From contig CAZOOF010000014.1 in the NCBI GenBank assembly GCA_964581365.1, positions 1 to 44,223 on the forward strand: 44,223 nt of DNA. The letters run 5' to 3'. This DNA is from JAITWN01 sp964581365 (GTDB lineage: Bacteria > Pseudomonadota > Gammaproteobacteria > SZUA-140). Positions 1 through 7,675 of the stretch are shown one piece after another. The notes under the pieces are model-generated. The model did no database searches and was not told where the DNA came from. It saw nothing but the letters and a program-made list of their open reading frames with translations. Numbering within the stretch: the first letter of the stretch is position 1; every line of letters starts with the position of its first letter. Made by a program: the position numbers and the translations under genes.

Positions 1-824
1 CAGTGGCGATGGGCGCCGCGATCCAGGGCGGCGTGCTCGGCGGCGAGGTCAAGGATGTGCTGCTGCTCGACGTCACCCCGCTCAGCCTCGGTATTGAGAC
101 CCTCGGCGGCGTGATGACCAAGCTGATCGAGAAGAACACCACCATCCCGACCAAGGCGACCCAGGTGTTCTCGACGGCGGAAGATGGACAGACTGCGGTG
201 ACCGTGCATGTGCTGCAGGGTGAGCGCGAAGTGGCAGTGGCCAACAAGTCGCTGGGCCGCTTCGATCTGACCGACATTCCGCCGGCGCCGCGCGGCGTGC
301 CCCAGGTCGAAGTCACCTTCGATATCGACGCCAACGGTATCCTGCACGTGTCCGCCAAGGACAAGGCCACCAACCGCCAGCAGTCGATCGTGATCAAGGC
401 CTCCAGCGGACTCAGCGACGACGAGATCGAGCGCATGGTGCGCGATGCCGAGTCGCACAAGGAAGAGGACCGCAAGTTCCACGAACTGGTCGATGCCCGC
501 AATCGTGCCGACAACATGATCCACGCGGTCAACAAGTCGCTGGCCGATCTGGGTGACAAGGTGCCGCAGGATGAAGCGGAGCAGGTCAAGAACGCCATCT
601 CCGAGCTGCAGGAAGCGATCAAGGGCGATGACAAGGCCCTGATCGAGGAGAAGACCAACGCGCTGGCGCACGCCTCGGCAAAGATCGCCGAGCGCGCCTA
701 TGCCGAGCAGGGGCAGGACGGTGGCGGAAGCGCGGCCGGTGGTGCCGGCGCGCAGGATGGCCGGGACAACGTCGTCGACGCCGAGTTCGAGGAAGTGAAT
801 AAGGACGGCAACGGGAAATCCTGA
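1..824 (+). CDS. dnaK: Chaperone protein DnaK (Hsp70), 3' part only
   Basis: ATP-dependent Hsp70 chaperone of the cytoplasm, working with DnaJ and GrpE. Only the last 273 residues are in the window, and the gene runs off the left edge. What remains is the end of the nucleotide-binding domain (AVAMGAAIQGG-like), the interdomain linker with VLLLDVTPLSLG, the beta-sandwich substrate-binding domain, the helical lid and a flexible Gly/Ala-rich tail. The tail ends in the conserved acidic motif DAEFEEV, which is typical of gammaproteobacterial DnaK. The first bases belong to a codon already inside the gene, so no start is visible. A short hairpin follows the stop, and dnaJ begins 153 bases later, the usual dnaK-dnaJ order. 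Identity is beyond reasonable doubt. Confidence 0.97.
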   Translation, partial: VAMGAAIQGGVLGGEVKDVLLLDVTPLSLGIETLGGVMTKLIEKNTTIPTKATQVFSTAEDGQTAVTVHVLQGEREVAVANKSLGRFDLTDIPPAPRGVPQVEVTFDIDANGILHVSAKDKATNRQQSIVIKASSGLSDDEIERMVRDAESHKEEDRKFHELVDARNRADNMIHAVNKSLADLGDKVPQDEAEQVKNAISELQEAIKGDDKALIEEKTNALAHASAKIAERAYAEQGQDGGGSAAGGAGAQDGRDNVVDAEFEEVNKDGNGKS

Positions 825-832
825 GCCCGCAC

Positions 833-856
833 GCCCGCGGTCTGGCGGGCTTTCTT
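833..856 (+). terminator. Weak intrinsic terminator between dnaK and dnaJ
   Basis: GCCCGC at 833-838 pairs with GCGGGC at 845-850 around a 6-base loop and is followed by TTTCTT. The stem is short and the T run is broken, so read-through into dnaJ is likely. This would set a lower dnaJ than dnaK output, as is common for this pair. Confidence 0.5.
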
Positions 857-977
857 CGGCGGCGCCGACGCGCTGAACCCGCGGTGAGGATCGCGGTTTC
901 GGGGCGCCGGCGCCGTCGCGTTGTCGGGCGCGGCGCATCGCGGGCGCCCTGATCGCAGCAAGCAAGGATTCTGGGGA

Positions 978-2099
978 ATGGCCAAACGGGATTACTACGA
1001 AGTGCTCGACGTGGCGCGCAACGCGAGCGAGGCCGAGTTGAAGAAAGCCTATCGCCGGATGGCGATGAAGTATCATCCGGACCGTAATCCGGATGACAAG
1101 GAGGCGGAGGAGAAGTTCAAGGAGGCCAAGGAGGCCTACGACGTCCTTTCGGATGCGCGCAAGCGCGCCGCCTACGATCAGTTCGGCCATGCCGGTGTCG
1201 ATCCTTCCGCCGCTGGCGGCGGCCCGCGCGGCGGCGCCAGTTTCAGCGATATCTTCGACGATGTATTCGGTGACATCTTCGGCGGCCGAGCGCGCGGTGG
1301 CGTCTATCGCGGCGCCGATCTGCGCTATGACCAGGAGCTGAGCCTGGAGGAAGCGGTACGCGGCACCACCGTGAAGGTGCGCATCCCCACCTATGTGCAC
1401 TGCGACACCTGCGAGGGCAGCGGCGCGAAGCCCGGCACCAGCCCTGTCACCTGTTCCACCTGCGGCGGCCACGGTCAGGTCCGCATGCAGCAGGGATTCT
1501 TCTCCATCCAGCAGACCTGTCCGCGCTGCAAGGGCAGCGGCAAGACCATCCCGGATCCCTGTCCGGACTGCCACGGCAGAGGCCGCGTACAGGAAAGCAA
1601 GACGCTATCGGTGAAGATTCCGCCGGGCGTGGACACCGGCGATCGCATTCGGCTGGCCGGCGAGGGCGAGATGCCCGAAGGCGGCGGTGTCCCGGGAGAT
1701 CTCTACGTACAGATCAGGGTGCGTCCGCATCCGCTGTTCACGCGCGAAGGCAATAATCTGCTGTGCGAGATGCCGATCGCATTCACCACCGCCACGCTCG
1801 GCGGTGAAATCGAGGCGCCTAGTCTCGAGGGCCGGGTACGGGTGAAGATCCCGGCCGGTACGCAGAGCGGTCGCGTGTTCCGCCTGCGCGGCAAGGGGGT
1901 TCGCTCGGTGCATGGCGGCGGCATCGGGGATCTGCTGTGTCGCGTCGTGGTGGAGACCCCGGTCGATCTCACCGAGCAGCAGAAGGAATTGCTGCGTGAA
2001 TTCGAGCGTTCGCTGCAGGAGCGCGAGGCGGAGCACAGTCCCCGCGTGCGCGGCTGGTTCGATGGAGTCAAACGCTTCTTCGAGGAACTCAAATCGTGA
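978..2099 (+). CDS. dnaJ: Chaperone protein DnaJ (Hsp40)
   Basis: Co-chaperone that delivers clients to DnaK and stimulates its ATPase; cytoplasmic. The 373-residue product matches the E. coli length (376). The J domain is at residues 1-70 with HPD at 33-35. A Gly/Phe-rich linker follows (about 75-110), then four zinc-finger CxxCxGxG repeats (CDTCEGSG, CSTCGGHG, CPRCKGSG, CPDCHGRG) and the C-terminal client-binding domains. The open frame extends upstream to 921, but the ATG at 978 gives the canonical MAKRDYYEVL start. AAGGA lies 10 bases before it, so 978 is chosen. The 3' end overlaps dapB by four bases (GTGA), which suggests translational coupling. Confidence 0.97.
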   Translation: MAKRDYYEVLDVARNASEAELKKAYRRMAMKYHPDRNPDDKEAEEKFKEAKEAYDVLSDARKRAAYDQFGHAGVDPSAAGGGPRGGASFSDIFDDVFGDIFGGRARGGVYRGADLRYDQELSLEEAVRGTTVKVRIPTYVHCDTCEGSGAKPGTSPVTCSTCGGHGQVRMQQGFFSIQQTCPRCKGSGKTIPDPCPDCHGRGRVQESKTLSVKIPPGVDTGDRIRLAGEGEMPEGGGVPGDLYVQIRVRPHPLFTREGNNLLCEMPIAFTTATLGGEIEAPSLEGRVRVKIPAGTQSGRVFRLRGKGVRSVHGGGIGDLLCRVVVETPVDLTEQQKELLREFERSLQEREAEHSPRVRGWFDGVKRFFEELKS

Positions 2100-2923
2100 A
2101 TTCTCCAAATGACGGGCAGCGGATCCGGATCGGCATCGCCGGCGCCTCCGGGCGGATGGGCAAGGCGCTGGTGGAGGCCTGCGCGCGCGAGGAGGGACTG
2201 AGCCTGGGCGCAGCGCTAGATCGCGCCGACAGTCCCGCTCTGGGCCGCGATGCCGGAGAGGTCGCCGGCATCGGTGCGACGGGGGTGAAGATCGGCGCTG
2301 ATCTTACTGCGGCGCTCGCTGCGAGCGATGTGCTCATCGACTTCACTGCGCCATCCGCCACGATGACCCATCTGGCTGCCTGCCGCGCGGCCGGCAGACG
2401 GCTGGTGATCGGCACCACCGGCTTCACGCCGGAGCAGCGCGAGGAAATCGCTGCCGCGGCCGGCGACATCGCCATCGTCATGGCGCCCAATATGAGCGTC
2501 GGCGTCAATCTGTGCTTCAAGCTGCTCGACATCGCTGCGCGCGTGCTCGGGGATACGGCGGACGTCGAGATCATCGAGGCGCATCATCGGCACAAGGTCG
2601 ATGCGCCCTCCGGCACCGCCTTGCGCATGGGCGAGGTGGTGGCGGAGGCGCTGGGACGGAATCTGGCCGAATGCGCGGTCTACGGCCGTGAAGGACATAC
2701 CGGTCCGCGCGATCGCGCGACCATCGGCTTCGAGACCATCCGCGCCGGCGATATCGTCGGTGATCACCGGGTGATGTTCGCCTCCGAAGGGGAGCGGGTC
2801 GAGATCGTTCACATTGCGTCCAGCAGAATGACCTTCGCCGCCGGAGCCATGCGCGCGGCAGCGTGGCTGTCGCGTCAGCCACGAGGCCTGTTCGACATGC
2901 AGGACGTGCTGGGCCTGAGATAG
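2096..2923 (+). CDS. dapB: 4-hydroxy-tetrahydrodipicolinate reductase
   Basis: Second committed enzyme of the lysine/meso-diaminopimelate pathway. It reduces hydroxy-tetrahydrodipicolinate with NAD(P)H in the cytoplasm and so feeds peptidoglycan and lysine synthesis. The 275 residues hold the N-terminal Rossmann motif GASGRMG (about 17-23), the IGTTGF segment, and the catalytic and substrate signature with HHRHK and DAPSGTA (about 163-175). The start is GTG inside the dnaJ stop (GTGA overlap), with no better alternative nearby. The dnaJ-dapB adjacency is common in Pseudomonas and relatives, where carA follows. Here a different gene follows, whose start overlaps the dapB stop. Confidence 0.96.
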   Translation: MNSPNDGQRIRIGIAGASGRMGKALVEACAREEGLSLGAALDRADSPALGRDAGEVAGIGATGVKIGADLTAALAASDVLIDFTAPSATMTHLAACRAAGRRLVIGTTGFTPEQREEIAAAAGDIAIVMAPNMSVGVNLCFKLLDIAARVLGDTADVEIIEAHHRHKVDAPSGTALRMGEVVAEALGRNLAECAVYGREGHTGPRDRATIGFETIRAGDIVGDHRVMFASEGERVEIVHIASSRMTFAAGAMRAAAWLSRQPRGLFDMQDVLGLR

Positions 2924-3756
2924 TGCGGCGCACCGCCCTTGCCGGTGTCCTGCTCGCGGCGTTGGCGGGCGGCGCCGAGGTGTCGCAGGCCGCTGTCGAT
3001 GACGGCCTCACTCCGGGACGCTTCAGTGTCGAGGCAGGCGCCGAGGCGTTCAACTGGCGCGAGTATGACTCCGGCCAGCGCCTGCTCTCGGAAACCGGGC
3101 CGCGTCTGCGCCTGAGCGCGGCCTGGGGCAACGTCCTCACCGCGTCTTCGGGCCTGCTGTTCGAGGTGGGCGTCAGCGGGCAGATCGGCGAGGTCGACTA
3201 CGATGGCCAGGACAACCGCGGGCGCTTCGTCGCCTCGGAAACACGTTACTACGGCTACGAGGCGGAAGCGCAGACCGGCTATCGCCATCGGCTCAGCGGC
3301 GAGATGGCGGTCGATGTGTTCGGCGGCCTGAATTTCACTGCCTGGCGCCGGGACATACACTCCAGCGTAAACTCGCAGGGCCAAGCGGTGGCCGGCTTCG
3401 TCGAGGACTACACCGTGCTGTCCGGACGGCTGGGGGCCGGGCTCATGCATTCCGCCGGCCGCCTTCCCGCCCGGCTCGCGCTGGGCGCGATTCTGCCGCT
3501 CGACATCGATGAGGAACTGACCATTCGCGGCCGCAGAATTACGCTGGAGCCCGGTCGCCGGGTTTCGGGCTTCGCGTCCTGGCAGCTGTCGCTCGCGCCC
3601 GCGGCCGATGGTACCCCGTTTGGCACCTATGTCCGCTTCTACTGGAAGGCTCACCGCTTCGATGCGTCGCCGGCGCGCGCGGTGGACGATCTGTCGGTGT
3701 GGCAGCCCGAAAGCCACATGGACGAGATCGGTCTCGTCCTGGGGATGAAGTACTGA
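2923..3756 (+). CDS. Predicted outer-membrane beta-barrel protein, function unknown
   Basis: I do not recognise a named family. Starting at the GTG at 2923, which shares one base with the dapB TAG, the protein has 277 residues. It begins with a clear signal peptide (positive MRR, hydrophobic core, cleavage near SQA-AVDD). The mature part has no further long hydrophobic segment. It shows alternating polar/hydrophobic strands rich in Gly, Tyr, Arg and Asp, and ends in a barrel-like last strand with a C-terminal aromatic (LVLGMKY). This pattern fits an outer-membrane barrel of about 8-12 strands. An in-frame GTG at 2863 inside dapB would add 20 residues and bury the signal peptide, so it is rejected. 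The one-base overlap suggests co-translation with dapB. No substrate can be inferred. Confidence 0.7.
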   Translation: MRRTALAGVLLAALAGGAEVSQAAVDDGLTPGRFSVEAGAEAFNWREYDSGQRLLSETGPRLRLSAAWGNVLTASSGLLFEVGVSGQIGEVDYDGQDNRGRFVASETRYYGYEAEAQTGYRHRLSGEMAVDVFGGLNFTAWRRDIHSSVNSQGQAVAGFVEDYTVLSGRLGAGLMHSAGRLPARLALGAILPLDIDEELTIRGRRITLEPGRRVSGFASWQLSLAPAADGTPFGTYVRFYWKAHRFDASPARAVDDLSVWQPESHMDEIGLVLGMKY

Positions 3757-3814
3757 GGAAGGGTGAATGCCCGGCGCGGTTTTCCTGTCGGCGGGTGACC
3801 GCGACCGGATTCGC

Positions 3815-4618
3815 TCAGTAGCCGAGAATCAGCTCCAGGACCAGCTTGCTGCCCAGGTAGGCGATGAGCAGGAAGACCACGCCGGTCAGGGTCCAGCGGA
3901 TGGCGATGCGCCCGCGCCAGCCGAAGCGCCAGCGTCCCCACAGCAGCACCGCGAACACCACCCAGGCCGCCACTGACAGCACGGTCTTGTGCACCAGGTG
4001 CTGGGCGAACATGTCTTCGAGAAAGATGAAGCCGGTGAGCAGCGACAGGCTCTGCAGCAGGAAGCCGATGCCGATGAACTGGAACAGCAGGCGCTCCATG
4101 GTCTGCAGCGGCGGCAGGAGGCGAACGAAACCGCCCGGATGCTTGCCGTGCAGATGCCTGTCCTGGACGGCCAGCAGCACCGCCTGCAGCGCAGCGAGAA
4201 TGAGCATGCTGTAGGCGCTCACCGAGATGAGCACGTGCAGTTCGAGCATCCCGCCACCGCTCTGCAGCAGGCGTTCGGACGAGGGCAGGAACTCTTCCAG
4301 CGCCACGCCGAGGGCGGCGAGAGGGAAGGCGGCGATGCCGAGATTCTCGGTCGGCTGGCGCAGCGAGCCGACCACCAGCAGCAGCGCGAGCAGCCAGGTG
4401 AGCAGCGACAGGGTGGTGAAAAAGCTGAGATTGACCCCGCTCGGGGTAAAGAGATGCTGCCACAGCACGGCGAGGTGCAGGGCCACGGCGACGGCGGCAA
4501 GCGTCAGGATATGTCCGCGGCCGAAAGCCTCGGGCAGCCGGCGCGCCAGGCGCAGGCCCAGCAGCGCCGTCGTGGCGAGATAGACGGTAATCGCGATCAG
4601 TGTGAGCAGAAGCGTCAT
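3815..4618 (-). CDS. ypjD: Inner-membrane CcsA/HemX-family protein YpjD
   Basis: A 267-residue polytopic membrane protein of the cytochrome c assembly (CcsA-like) superfamily. Hydrophobic segments cover most of the length, starting with LLLTLIAITVYLATTALLG. Conserved His residues lie in ELHVLISVSAYS and HLVHKTVLSVAAW, and the C-terminal segments are GRWRFGWRGR and LIAYLGSKLVLELILGY. In E. coli and pseudomonads the homologue sits divergently next to ffh. Here the same place is kept, with one extra gene inserted between them. The frame is open to 4810, but the upstream part is Cys-rich and not membrane-like. The ATG at 4618, directly before the first membrane segment, is preferred. The exact role of YpjD in gammaproteobacteria is not settled; haem handling and a membrane partner of CorC-like proteins have both been proposed. 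Confidence 0.85.
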   Translation of the reverse strand: MTLLLTLIAITVYLATTALLGLRLARRLPEAFGRGHILTLAAVAVALHLAVLWQHLFTPSGVNLSFFTTLSLLTWLLALLLVVGSLRQPTENLGIAAFPLAALGVALEEFLPSSERLLQSGGGMLELHVLISVSAYSMLILAALQAVLLAVQDRHLHGKHPGGFVRLLPPLQTMERLLFQFIGIGFLLQSLSLLTGFIFLEDMFAQHLVHKTVLSVAAWVVFAVLLWGRWRFGWRGRIAIRWTLTGVVFLLIAYLGSKLVLELILGY

Positions 4619-4802
4619 GGCCGGGCGCACGGCCGCCGGTGATGTAGGGCGCTGGCAATCGGAAAAATCAAGGCAGGTACATCCCTGACGGCTGGAGAAA
4701 TCCGCAAAAAGACCGATACTGTTGTCTGAGTTTGTGCCAGCGGCACAGGGATCCGCGGAACAGGCGCATCCTGAAGAAACGAATGTAGCGGGTTTTCGCT
4801 TT

Positions 4803-4819
4803 CCGGTCAAAATGACCGG
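4803..4819. promoter_or_regulatory. Perfect inverted repeat in the ypjD/phosphodiesterase divergent region
   Basis: CCGGTCA at 4803-4809 and TGACCGG at 4813-4819 form a perfect 7-bp inverted repeat with an AAA centre. There is no T run, so it is not a terminator. It lies 77 bases before the chosen start of the downstream gene, inside the 277-base gap shared with ypjD, a plausible place for a dimeric repressor or activator. The regulator is unknown. I saw no clear sigma-70 promoter or named operator in the rest of this gap. Confidence 0.4.
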
Positions 4820-4895
4820 CTCGGTGCACGGCGCCGGTTACAGAGCAAAAGAACAATGCGGTTCGCCGCAGGCTGTCGGGATCACACCACCGGGT

Positions 4896-5675
4896 ATGGC
4901 AATGAGATTGAGAGCTCTGGGATGCAGCGGCGGCATCGGTGGCGACCTGCGCACCACTTCGTTACTCATCGATGACGACATCCTGATCGACGGCGGTACC
5001 GGCCTGGGCGAGCTGACTGCCGAGGAGATGCGGCGCATCCGCCACGTCTTCCTTACCCACACGCACCTCGATCACATCGCCTGCCTGCCGCTGATGATCG
5101 ACAGCCTGTTTCCCCATGCCGCCAAACCGCTCGTCATCCATGCCCAGGAGCAGAGCATCGAAGTCCTGAAGAAGCACATCTTCAACTGGGCGGTATGGCC
5201 GGACTTCGCCTGTCTGCCGACACCGGAGGCGCCGGTGATGCGCTATGAGTCGCATCGTCCGGGCGAGGTGGTGCAGATCGGCGGGCGCACGCTGGAGATG
5301 ATCCAGGTCAACCACATCGTGCCCACCGTCGGCTATCGCATCAGCGGCGATGGCGGTGTGATCGCCTACAGCGGTGACACTACCAGCAACGATACCTTCT
5401 GGGATGCGCTCAATGCCGGCGACAGGCTGGACATGCTGCTGGTCGAAGTCGCCTTCGTCGAACGGTTTCGCGAGCTTTCCCTGCGATCGCGGCATTACTG
5501 TCCGTCGCTGCTCGCCGATGACCTGGCCAAGCTGCATCATCGGCCGCAGATCTGGCTCACCCACAACAAACCGGGCGAGGAGGAGCTGATCCTCGCCGAA
5601 TGCCGCGAACGGATCACCGATCGCGAACTCCGCCGCCTGCGTGGCGGCATGATCCTCGAGCTGCCCGCCGCCTGA
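4896..5675 (+). CDS. Metallo-beta-lactamase-fold hydrolase, class II cyclic-nucleotide phosphodiesterase-like
   Basis: A cytoplasmic 259-residue metallohydrolase with the full set of binuclear-metal ligands: HTHLDH at 55-60, H140 (VNHIVPT), D161 (YSGDTTSND) and H223 (LTHNKPG). HxHLDH followed by a hydrophobic helix resembles the class II 3',5'-cAMP phosphodiesterase family (yeast Pde1, Vibrio CpdP). In that case it would hydrolyse cAMP or another cyclic nucleotide. Relatives with other substrates (RNase Z-like) cannot be excluded. The early open frame from 4722 encodes low-complexity sequence without domain character. The ATG at 4896 (or 4902), just before the first beta strand MRLRALGCSGG, is preferred although the ribosome site is weak. 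It stands alone between divergent ypjD and ffh. Confidence 0.75.
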   Translation: MAMRLRALGCSGGIGGDLRTTSLLIDDDILIDGGTGLGELTAEEMRRIRHVFLTHTHLDHIACLPLMIDSLFPHAAKPLVIHAQEQSIEVLKKHIFNWAVWPDFACLPTPEAPVMRYESHRPGEVVQIGGRTLEMIQVNHIVPTVGYRISGDGGVIAYSGDTTSNDTFWDALNAGDRLDMLLVEVAFVERFRELSLRSRHYCPSLLADDLAKLHHRPQIWLTHNKPGEEELILAECRERITDRELRRLRGGMILELPAA

Positions 5676-5750
5676 TCGCCGTTTCCCGGGGATCTCCCCT
5701 CGATCCACCGTTCAGCCGACGCACCCGAACCAATTCGGCCGGGGATCGTG

Positions 5751-5756
5751 TATGAT
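5751..5756 (+). promoter_or_regulatory. -10-like element immediately upstream of ffh
   Basis: TATGAT (5 of 6 to consensus), preceded by TG, ends seven bases before the ffh ATG at 5764. No good -35 is seen at the right distance. If used, transcription would begin at or next to the start codon, giving a leaderless or nearly leaderless mRNA. That would agree with the absence of a Shine-Dalgarno sequence right before this ATG. Confidence 0.35.
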
Positions 5757-5763
5757 TTCGGCC

Positions 5764-7119
5764 ATGTTCGAGAATCTCACCGAGCGCCTGAGCAACGCAT
5801 TGAGGAATGTGCGCGGCCAGGCGCGTCTCAGCGAAGACAATATCAAGGACGCGCTGCGCGAAGTCCGTATGGCCCTGCTCGAGGCCGATGTGGCCTTGCC
5901 GGTGGTGCGTGACTTCATCTCCCATGTGCGCGAGCGGGCGATCGGGCAGGAAGTGGCGGCCAGCATGACGCCGGGGCAGGCCCTGGTAAAGATCGTGCGC
6001 GACGAGCTCATCGAAATGATGGGCACCGAATCCGAAGGGCTCAAGCTCAACGTCGCGCCGCCTGCCGTGATCCTGATGGCCGGTCTGCAGGGCTCGGGCA
6101 AGACGACGACCGTCGGCAAGCTGGCGCGCTGGCTGCGCGAGAACACCAAGAAGTCGGTCATGGTTGCCAGCGGCGACGTCTATCGCCCGGCAGCCATCCG
6201 CCAGCTCGAAGTGCTGGCCGGAGAGATCGGCGTCGAGTTCTTCCCCAGCAGCGCCGGCGAGCGCCCGGAAGACATCGCTGCCCGCGCGCTCGATCAGGCG
6301 CGGCGCAAGTTCATCGACGTGGTCATCTTCGATACCGCCGGTCGCCTGCATGTCGATGAAGAGATGATGGGCGAGATCCGCCGCCTGCATGAGCTACTGC
6401 AGCCGGCGGAGACGCTGTTCGTCGTCGATGCCATGACCGGTCAGGATGCGGTGAATACCGCGGCGGCGTTCCATGCGGCGCTGCCTCTCACCGGGGTGGT
6501 GCTGACCAAGGTGGACGGCGATGCGCGCGGAGGCGCGGCGCTGTCGCTGCGTCATGTCACCGGCAAGCCGATCAAGTTCCTCGGTGTGGGCGAGAAGAGC
6601 GCGGCGCTGGAGGTGTTCCATCCGGATCGCATCGCCTCCCGCATCCTCGGCATGGGCGATGTGCTCAGCCTGATCGAGGAGGCCGAACGCAAGGTCGACC
6701 GCGACAAGGCCGAGAAGCTTGCGCAGAAGCTCAAGAAGGGCAAGGGCTTCGACCTCGAGGATTTCCGCGATCAGTTGCAGCAGATGCGCAACATGGGCGG
6801 CATCACCGGCCTGCTCGACAAACTCCCGGGCGTCAACGAACTGCCGAAGGAAGCGCGTGATCAGATCGACGATCGCATGTTCGTCCGCATGGAGGCGATG
6901 ATCAATTCGATGACGCCGCAGGAGCGCCGTTTCCCGGACATCATCCGCGGCTCACGCAAGCGCCGCATCGCCGCCGGCTCCGGTGTGCAGGTGCAGGATC
7001 TGAACCGGATGCTCAAGCAGTTCTCGCAGATGCAGAAGATGATGAAGCGCATGTCCAAGGGGGGCATGGGGCGGATGCTGGCCGGGCTCAAGGGCAAGCT
7101 TCCGTTTCCCGGAGCCTGA
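5764..7119 (+). CDS. ffh: Signal recognition particle protein Ffh (SRP54)
   Basis: GTPase that binds 4.5S RNA and signal sequences on the ribosome and docks with FtsY to deliver inner-membrane proteins. The 451 residues (E. coli 453) show the helical N domain, then the G domain with P-loop GLQGSGKTTT (107-116), DTAGR and TKVDGDARGG. The Met-rich M domain with its basic RNA-binding helix (RKRRIAAGSG) and a methionine-dense tail completes it. The frame is open from an ATG at 5752, but the ATG at 5764 gives the canonical MFENLTERLS start. No obvious Shine-Dalgarno sequence precedes either. ypjD and the translation operon rpsP-rplS flank it, as in other gammaproteobacteria. Confidence 0.97.
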   Translation: MFENLTERLSNALRNVRGQARLSEDNIKDALREVRMALLEADVALPVVRDFISHVRERAIGQEVAASMTPGQALVKIVRDELIEMMGTESEGLKLNVAPPAVILMAGLQGSGKTTTVGKLARWLRENTKKSVMVASGDVYRPAAIRQLEVLAGEIGVEFFPSSAGERPEDIAARALDQARRKFIDVVIFDTAGRLHVDEEMMGEIRRLHELLQPAETLFVVDAMTGQDAVNTAAAFHAALPLTGVVLTKVDGDARGGAALSLRHVTGKPIKFLGVGEKSAALEVFHPDRIASRILGMGDVLSLIEEAERKVDRDKAEKLAQKLKKGKGFDLEDFRDQLQQMRNMGGITGLLDKLPGVNELPKEARDQIDDRMFVRMEAMINSMTPQERRFPDIIRGSRKRRIAAGSGVQVQDLNRMLKQFSQMQKMMKRMSKGGMGRMLAGLKGKLPFPGA

Positions 7120-7139
7120 TCCTCGTTTGGCGAATCCTC

Positions 7140-7185
7140 CCGGACGTTCGTCCGGCCCTGGCAGGGCGGCCGCGAAAATGCGGCC
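7140..7185 (+). repeat. Two hairpins in the ffh-rpsP gap
   Basis: CCGGA/TCCGG (7140-7155, extendable through CGTTCG) and GGCCGC/GCGGCC (7168-7173 with 7180-7185, GAAAAT loop) are two perfect inverted repeats 21-66 bases after the ffh stop. Neither is followed by a T run. They look like mRNA 3'-end stabilising hairpins or a Rho-dependent termination region rather than an intrinsic terminator. The remaining 195 bases up to rpsP hold only the promoter-like element listed separately. Confidence 0.4.
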
Positions 7186-7302
7186 ACAACGATGCAAGCT
7201 CTTGTGCTTCTGGGGTTTTCGTCTTCTGCTGCCGGCGGGCGCGGGATTCGCGCGCAGCGGCCTCCGCGCTTCCCTGCAATCCCCGATCTTTCCCGCCGCA
7301 TC

Positions 7303-7330
7303 TTCCTTTCTCGGAAAAAAACCGTAGAAT
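7303..7330 (+). promoter_or_regulatory. Candidate promoter of the rpsP operon
   Basis: TAGAAT at 7325-7330 is a good -10 element, following an A tract. TTCCTT at 7303-7308 is a poor -35 with a 16-base spacer. The predicted start near 7337 gives a leader of about 45 bases to rpsP, with AAGGGA before the ATG. Growth-rate-regulated ribosomal promoters often have weak -35 boxes, but this is only a sequence match. Confidence 0.4.
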
Positions 7331-7380
7331 ATCTGCTTTTCCTCAGGCAAGGTCCTGAACTACATAAGGGAACGAAGTTT

Positions 7381-7638
7381 ATGGTAACGATTCGTCTGAC
7401 CCGCGGGGGCGCCAAGAAGCGGCCGTTCTACCATGTGGTCGTGACTGACAGTCGCTCGCCGCGCGATGGACGTTTCATCGAGCGTCTCGGTTTTTACAAT
7501 CCGCTGGCCACCGAGAGCGAAGTGAAGCTCAACCTCGACACGGAACGGCTGGATTACTGGCTGAGCCAGGGTGCGAACCCGTCCGAGCGCGTCTCGCAGC
7601 TGGTCAAGCAGTATCGCTCCGCCGCTGCTGCGGCCTGA
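7381..7638 (+). CDS. rpsP: 30S ribosomal protein bS16
   Basis: Small-subunit ribosomal protein needed for 30S assembly. The 85-residue product begins MVTIRLTRGGAKKRPFYHVV and contains the family-typical DSRSPRDGRFIERLGFYNP block (about 24-42). The C-terminus is a short alanine run. The frame stays open upstream to 7192, but only the ATG at 7381 matches the family, and AAGGGA lies nine bases before it. First gene of the conserved rpsP-rimM-trmD-rplS operon, which joins two ribosomal proteins with a ribosome maturation factor and a tRNA methylase. Confidence 0.98.
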   Translation: MVTIRLTRGGAKKRPFYHVVVTDSRSPRDGRFIERLGFYNPLATESEVKLNLDTERLDYWLSQGANPSERVSQLVKQYRSAAAAA

Positions 7639-7675
7639 GCGTTCGCCGGCGCAAGCCGGAGATGAGGGAGAGCGG

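Noticed and set aside
4619..4895. Riboswitch in the ypjD/phosphodiesterase gap
   Set aside because: The GAAATCCGCAAAAAG stretch looked faintly like known aptamer cores, but no supporting stems match the c-di-GMP or other common classes.
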